Below the pieces are notes generated by a model. It worked only from the letters and a program-made list of their open reading frames with translations. It was not told the DNA's origin and did not search any database. Of a DNA stretch of 34,213 bases, positions 31,728 through 34,213 are shown one piece after another; the stretch's first letter is position 1; every line of letters begins with the position of its first letter. The stretch comes from Gordonia tangerina (GTDB lineage Bacteria > Actinomycetota > Actinomycetes > Mycobacteriales > Mycobacteriaceae). The DNA lies in NCBI RefSeq assembly GCF_021556435.1, contig NZ_JAKGCU010000037.1, forward strand, positions 1 through 34,213, given 5' to 3'. The position numbers were made by a program, and so were the translations under genes.

Positions 31728-32704
31728 TGACCCGTGCGTTGCGTGTTCTGCTCGTGTCGATCGCCTCTCTGGTGGTGGCGGCGCTGGCGTTGAGTGCCTG
31801 TAGTTCGCCCGACGAATCGGCCGACGAGGGCGCCCCGATCCAGGTCAACACGTCCAAGGGCTCGGTCACCATCAACGGTGTGCCCAAGCGGATCGTCACC
31901 CTCGGCGCACAGTGGATCGACGTCACCCTGTCGTTCGGGATCACCCCCGTCGCCTACCTCGACAACATCCAGGTGCTGACCGGCAATCCGGCCCCGTGGG
32001 CCAGCGATCAGCTGCAGGATTCCACCCCGATCAGCACCGACGACATCGTCGCGCAGGTGGCCAAGGCCGAGCCCGACCTGATCCTTGCGACGTCGTACAT
32101 GGCCGACGGGCAGCCCGAGATCTATGACAGTGTCTCGAAATTGGCTCCCACCATCCCCGGCATCACCGGCAAGCAGATCGACCCGTGGCAGGACATGGTC
32201 ACGTTCCTCGGCACGGTGCTGCGCGAACCCGAGAAGGCCAAGGAGATCACCGCGGGCGTCGACGAGAAGATCAACGCCGCCAAACAGGACATGCCCGGTC
32301 TGAACGGCAAGACCTACACGATGGCCTACATGTTCTCCAACGATCAGATCCAGGTGATGGCCGATCCCGACGACGGTGCCACCTACCTGTTCTCATCGCT
32401 GGGTATGACCATCGCGCCGCAGCTGGTCGCGGAATTCCGCAAGAACGGTCAACCACGCTTCCCGATCTCCACCGAAAACGTCCCGATGCTCGATTCGGAT
32501 CTGTTGGTGGTCACCGCCAACACCGACCAGCAGATGAACGCGCTGGAGAAGCTGCCCGGGTATCAGGGCCTGCGTTCAGTTGAAAGTGGTGCAGTCAGCC
32601 GACTGTCGGTCGCCGAGATCGGCGGCCTCAACGAGCCGACGCCGCTGTCGATCCCGTACGTGCTGGACAAGATGTATCCGGCGCTGCAGCGTGCCGCCGC
32701 CTGA
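31727..32704 (+). CDS. Ferric-siderophore-binding lipoprotein (FecB/FepB-like)
   Basis: The 325-residue protein has a lipoprotein signal ending in 'LALSAC' (Cys25) and a periplasmic-binding-protein type III fold: 'NGVPKRIVTLGAQWIDVTLSFGITPVAYLD' for the first lobe, 'VAKAEPDLILATSYM', the long connecting helix ('EPEKAKEITAGVDEKINAAK'), then the second lobe. It should catch a ferric siderophore at the cell surface for an ABC importer, but no permease or ATPase gene is in the window. An IdeR box covers its start. The SagB-type gene follows after 10 bp, so the two probably form an operon. Confidence 0.88.
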   Translation: MTRALRVLLVSIASLVVAALALSACSSPDESADEGAPIQVNTSKGSVTINGVPKRIVTLGAQWIDVTLSFGITPVAYLDNIQVLTGNPAPWASDQLQDSTPISTDDIVAQVAKAEPDLILATSYMADGQPEIYDSVSKLAPTIPGITGKQIDPWQDMVTFLGTVLREPEKAKEITAGVDEKINAAKQDMPGLNGKTYTMAYMFSNDQIQVMADPDDGATYLFSSLGMTIAPQLVAEFRKNGQPRFPISTENVPMLDSDLLVVTANTDQQMNALEKLPGYQGLRSVESGAVSRLSVAEIGGLNEPTPLSIPYVLDKMYPALQRAAA

Positions 32705-32714
32705 CGTCGGACTC

Positions 32715-34085
32715 ATGAGCGAGCGCACCCCACATACCGTCTACACGCTGGCGCCCGGAGCCCGATTCCTGCTGGGCGGCGGTGGTGTCGCGGTTGTTCT
32801 GCCGGCCAAGAAGCGGTTGGACAAGCTCACCCGACCGCAGCTGGCCGTGCTCCGGTCGCTCAACGCGGGCCCGATCACGGTGTCCGAGGGTGCCGATACG
32901 GACGTCGACAGCCTCGTCGAGCGGTTGATCGATGCCGGAGCGTTGTCGATGACGGTCTCTGTGGGTGAGCGAAAGCTGTACTCGTTGCGGCCGTTCCGAC
33001 GGCCGCCGACTGCGCGCCCCACGGTTGCCGACGTCGGCGACGACGTCGAGTTGTCGCGGTTCACGGTGATCCGGCGCGAGGATGGCGTCGTCGTCGCAGA
33101 GAACCCGCGCAGCTGGTGTGATGTCGAGATCCACGATCCGGAGATCCTGTCCGTCGCCGGCGGCCTTGGCTCCGAATCACCGAAGTCATCGGTACAGCTA
33201 CGGCTGCTGTCCGATCTGGCCTGGTCGGGTCACGCGGTCGCCGCCGGCCGTGAGCATGCCGAGTTCCCCACCCGGAGTTGGGGTCCGCATGAGCTCTGGT
33301 TCCATCGCCACAGCACGGTCGGCGACCGCGCGACCAACTGGCAGCACTTCGGACCCACCCGGTGGGCCGAGGGCACATTCGAGCCGGTCCCGGCGCGACG
33401 CGACGTCTACCCCGGCGACCCGATTGCCCTGCCAGAACCCGACCTCTCCGATCTCCGCACCGCCGACGCGCCGCTGGCTGCCGTGGTGGAGGACCGGAAG
33501 TCGGTGCGCGACTTCGACGATGCACACCCGATATCCCTCGCCCAGCTCGGTGAGCTGCTGTTCCGATGCGCGCGTACACGCAGCGTCCGAACTGTGAACG
33601 CCGACCGGCCGGTCCCCGAGGAGCTGCCGTCGCGGCCGTACCCGTCCGGCGGGTCGCTCTACGAGCTGGAGATCTATCCGGTCGTGCGCACCGCCGACGG
33701 CGTGGCGCCGGGGATGTACCACTACGATTCCTTCGACCATGTCCTGCGGCCGGTCGCGCCCTACGACAGTCCGGCGGTCGCCACATTGTTCGCACCCGCA
33801 TCGCTCACCCTTGCCGATGGCCAACTGCCGCAGGTACTCCTGGTACTGGCGGCGCGCCCCGGCCGGATCATGTGGACCTATGAGCAGATGCCGTACGCGG
33901 TGATCCTCAAACATGTCGGCGTGCTCACCCAGACGCTTTACCTCACCGCCACCGCCATGGGACTCGGCGGCGTCGCCCAGGGTTACGGCGACACCGCCGC
34001 GTTCGGCGAGGCCACCGGGGTCGACGAACTGGTTGAATGCAACGTCGGGAGTTTTGTGGTGGGGACGCCGGCAAAAAGTTCGTGA
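32715..34085 (+). CDS. SagB-type FMN oxidoreductase (nitroreductase superfamily)
   Basis: The 456-residue protein has two parts. The N-terminal part (to about 95) looks like a winged-helix domain ('LTRPQLAVLRSLNAGPITVSE', 'LVERLIDAGAL'). Then comes a region with 'ELWFHRHSTVGDRATNW', common in SagB/ThcOx proteins. From about 260 there is a flavin nitroreductase fold: 'VEDRKSVRDFDD' (FMN phosphate binding), 'RPYPSGGSLYELEIYPVV' and 'MPYAVILKHVGVLTQTLYLTATAMGLGG'. SagB enzymes oxidise azolines to azoles in thiazole/oxazole peptides, but no cyclodehydratase or precursor gene is visible. Placement after an iron-regulated siderophore-binding gene suggests a role in iron use. Function unproven. Confidence 0.82.
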   Translation: MSERTPHTVYTLAPGARFLLGGGGVAVVLPAKKRLDKLTRPQLAVLRSLNAGPITVSEGADTDVDSLVERLIDAGALSMTVSVGERKLYSLRPFRRPPTARPTVADVGDDVELSRFTVIRREDGVVVAENPRSWCDVEIHDPEILSVAGGLGSESPKSSVQLRLLSDLAWSGHAVAAGREHAEFPTRSWGPHELWFHRHSTVGDRATNWQHFGPTRWAEGTFEPVPARRDVYPGDPIALPEPDLSDLRTADAPLAAVVEDRKSVRDFDDAHPISLAQLGELLFRCARTRSVRTVNADRPVPEELPSRPYPSGGSLYELEIYPVVRTADGVAPGMYHYDSFDHVLRPVAPYDSPAVATLFAPASLTLADGQLPQVLLVLAARPGRIMWTYEQMPYAVILKHVGVLTQTLYLTATAMGLGGVAQGYGDTAAFGEATGVDELVECNVGSFVVGTPAKSS

Positions 34086-34092
34086 AAAGTTG

Positions 34093-34121
34093 TTGACTTC
34101 GAACGCGAGTTCGAATACCTT
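34093..34121 (+). promoter_or_regulatory. Promoter with a LexA (SOS) box in its spacer
   Basis: TTGACT (34093-34098), a 17-nt spacer and TACCTT (34116-34121) form a good promoter. The spacer holds TTCGAAC-GCGA-GTTCGAA (34098-34115), whose core TCGAAC-N4-GTTCGA is a perfect match to the mycobacterial LexA consensus. LexA bound there would exclude RNA polymerase, so the gene beyond the window edge should be induced by DNA damage. Confidence 0.78.
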
Positions 34122-34187
34122 GGTTGCCAGCAGGCCGAGATGATGACGATATACCGGACCGGATAAGCACGCACAGGAGCGAATGCG

Positions 34188-34213
34188 TTGCTCGGCACGG
34201 TAGGAAACCCAGA
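34188..34213 (+). CDS. Possible first codons of the SOS-regulated gene (cut by window edge)
   Basis: AGGAG (34175-34179) is followed 8 nt later by TTG at 34188, from which the frame stays open to the window end ('LLGTVGNP'). The nearer ATG at 34183 reads only six codons before TAG. The call rests on ribosome-binding-site spacing alone, and the true start may lie beyond the window. Confidence 0.2.

Noticed and set aside
31727..34085. A thiazole/oxazole peptide (TOMM) biosynthetic cluster around the SagB gene
   Set aside because: No YcaO cyclodehydratase, precursor peptide or transporter set is visible in the window, and the next promoter starts a different regulon. It is kept only as an orphan SagB finding.

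Overview
The window is high-GC actinobacterial DNA. It has GTG starts, many ATGA/GTGA stop-start overlaps, and several start codons lying 6-8 nt after a TAnnnT-type -10 box (leaderless style). The gene order strongly suggests the Mycobacteriales (Corynebacteriales). From 11.9 to 31.7 kb it follows, in matching relative orientation, the Mycobacterium tuberculosis block Rv0427c-Rv0438c: moeA, psd, pssA, CDC48-like ATPase, then GCS2-type ligase, sodC, LytR_C protein, DUF3263, then def, GNAT, xthA. Gordonia or a close relative is my best guess, inferred from gene order and REP-like repeats, not proven.

Layout. 0-0.4 kb: 5' part of a DUF222/13E12-type gene on the minus strand, with a consensus-like promoter. 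0.5-2.7 kb: a DUF485 small membrane protein translationally coupled to an ActP/MctC-like monocarboxylate symporter. 2.8-2.9 kb: a stem whose loop holds 19-bp tandem repeats, lying between convergent genes. 2.9-6.3 kb: a TetR-amidase operon divergent from an MFS exporter, with a repeated operator-like motif between them. 6.3-9.5 kb: a second TetR regulator divergent from a two-subunit acyl-CoA dehydrogenase, with a perfect 18-bp palindrome between them. 9.5-10.7 kb: DUF350 and SRPBCC proteins. 10.8-11.0 kb: tandem and REP-like inverted repeats.

11.0-17.3 kb: HAD phosphatase (minus), then moeA, psd, pssA and a tandem AAA+ ATPase. Psd and PssA are the two phosphatidylethanolamine synthesis steps. 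17.3-18.5 kb: a proline/glycine-rich membrane protein and a small lipoprotein. 18.5-25.0 kb: a complete Mrp-type cation/proton antiporter operon (mrpA with fused mrpB, then C, D, E, F, G), every junction overlapping by 4 nt. This operon and the two preceding genes sit where M. tuberculosis has only Rv0434. 25.2-28.1 kb: carboxylate-amine ligase, SodC lipoprotein, LytR_C protein and DUF3263, all minus. 28.3-31.7 kb: def, GNAT, a membrane-anchored or secreted guanyl-specific ribonuclease with an overlapping barstar-family inhibitor gene, and xthA.

31.7-34.1 kb: an IdeR-box-preceded ferric-siderophore-binding lipoprotein followed 10 bp later by a SagB-type flavin oxidoreductase with no visible RiPP partner genes. 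The window closes with a promoter whose spacer holds a perfect actinobacterial LexA (SOS) box. The most notable systems are the RNase/barstar pair inside an otherwise housekeeping block, the apparently iron-controlled FecB-SagB pair, and the SOS-box promoter whose gene lies just outside the window.
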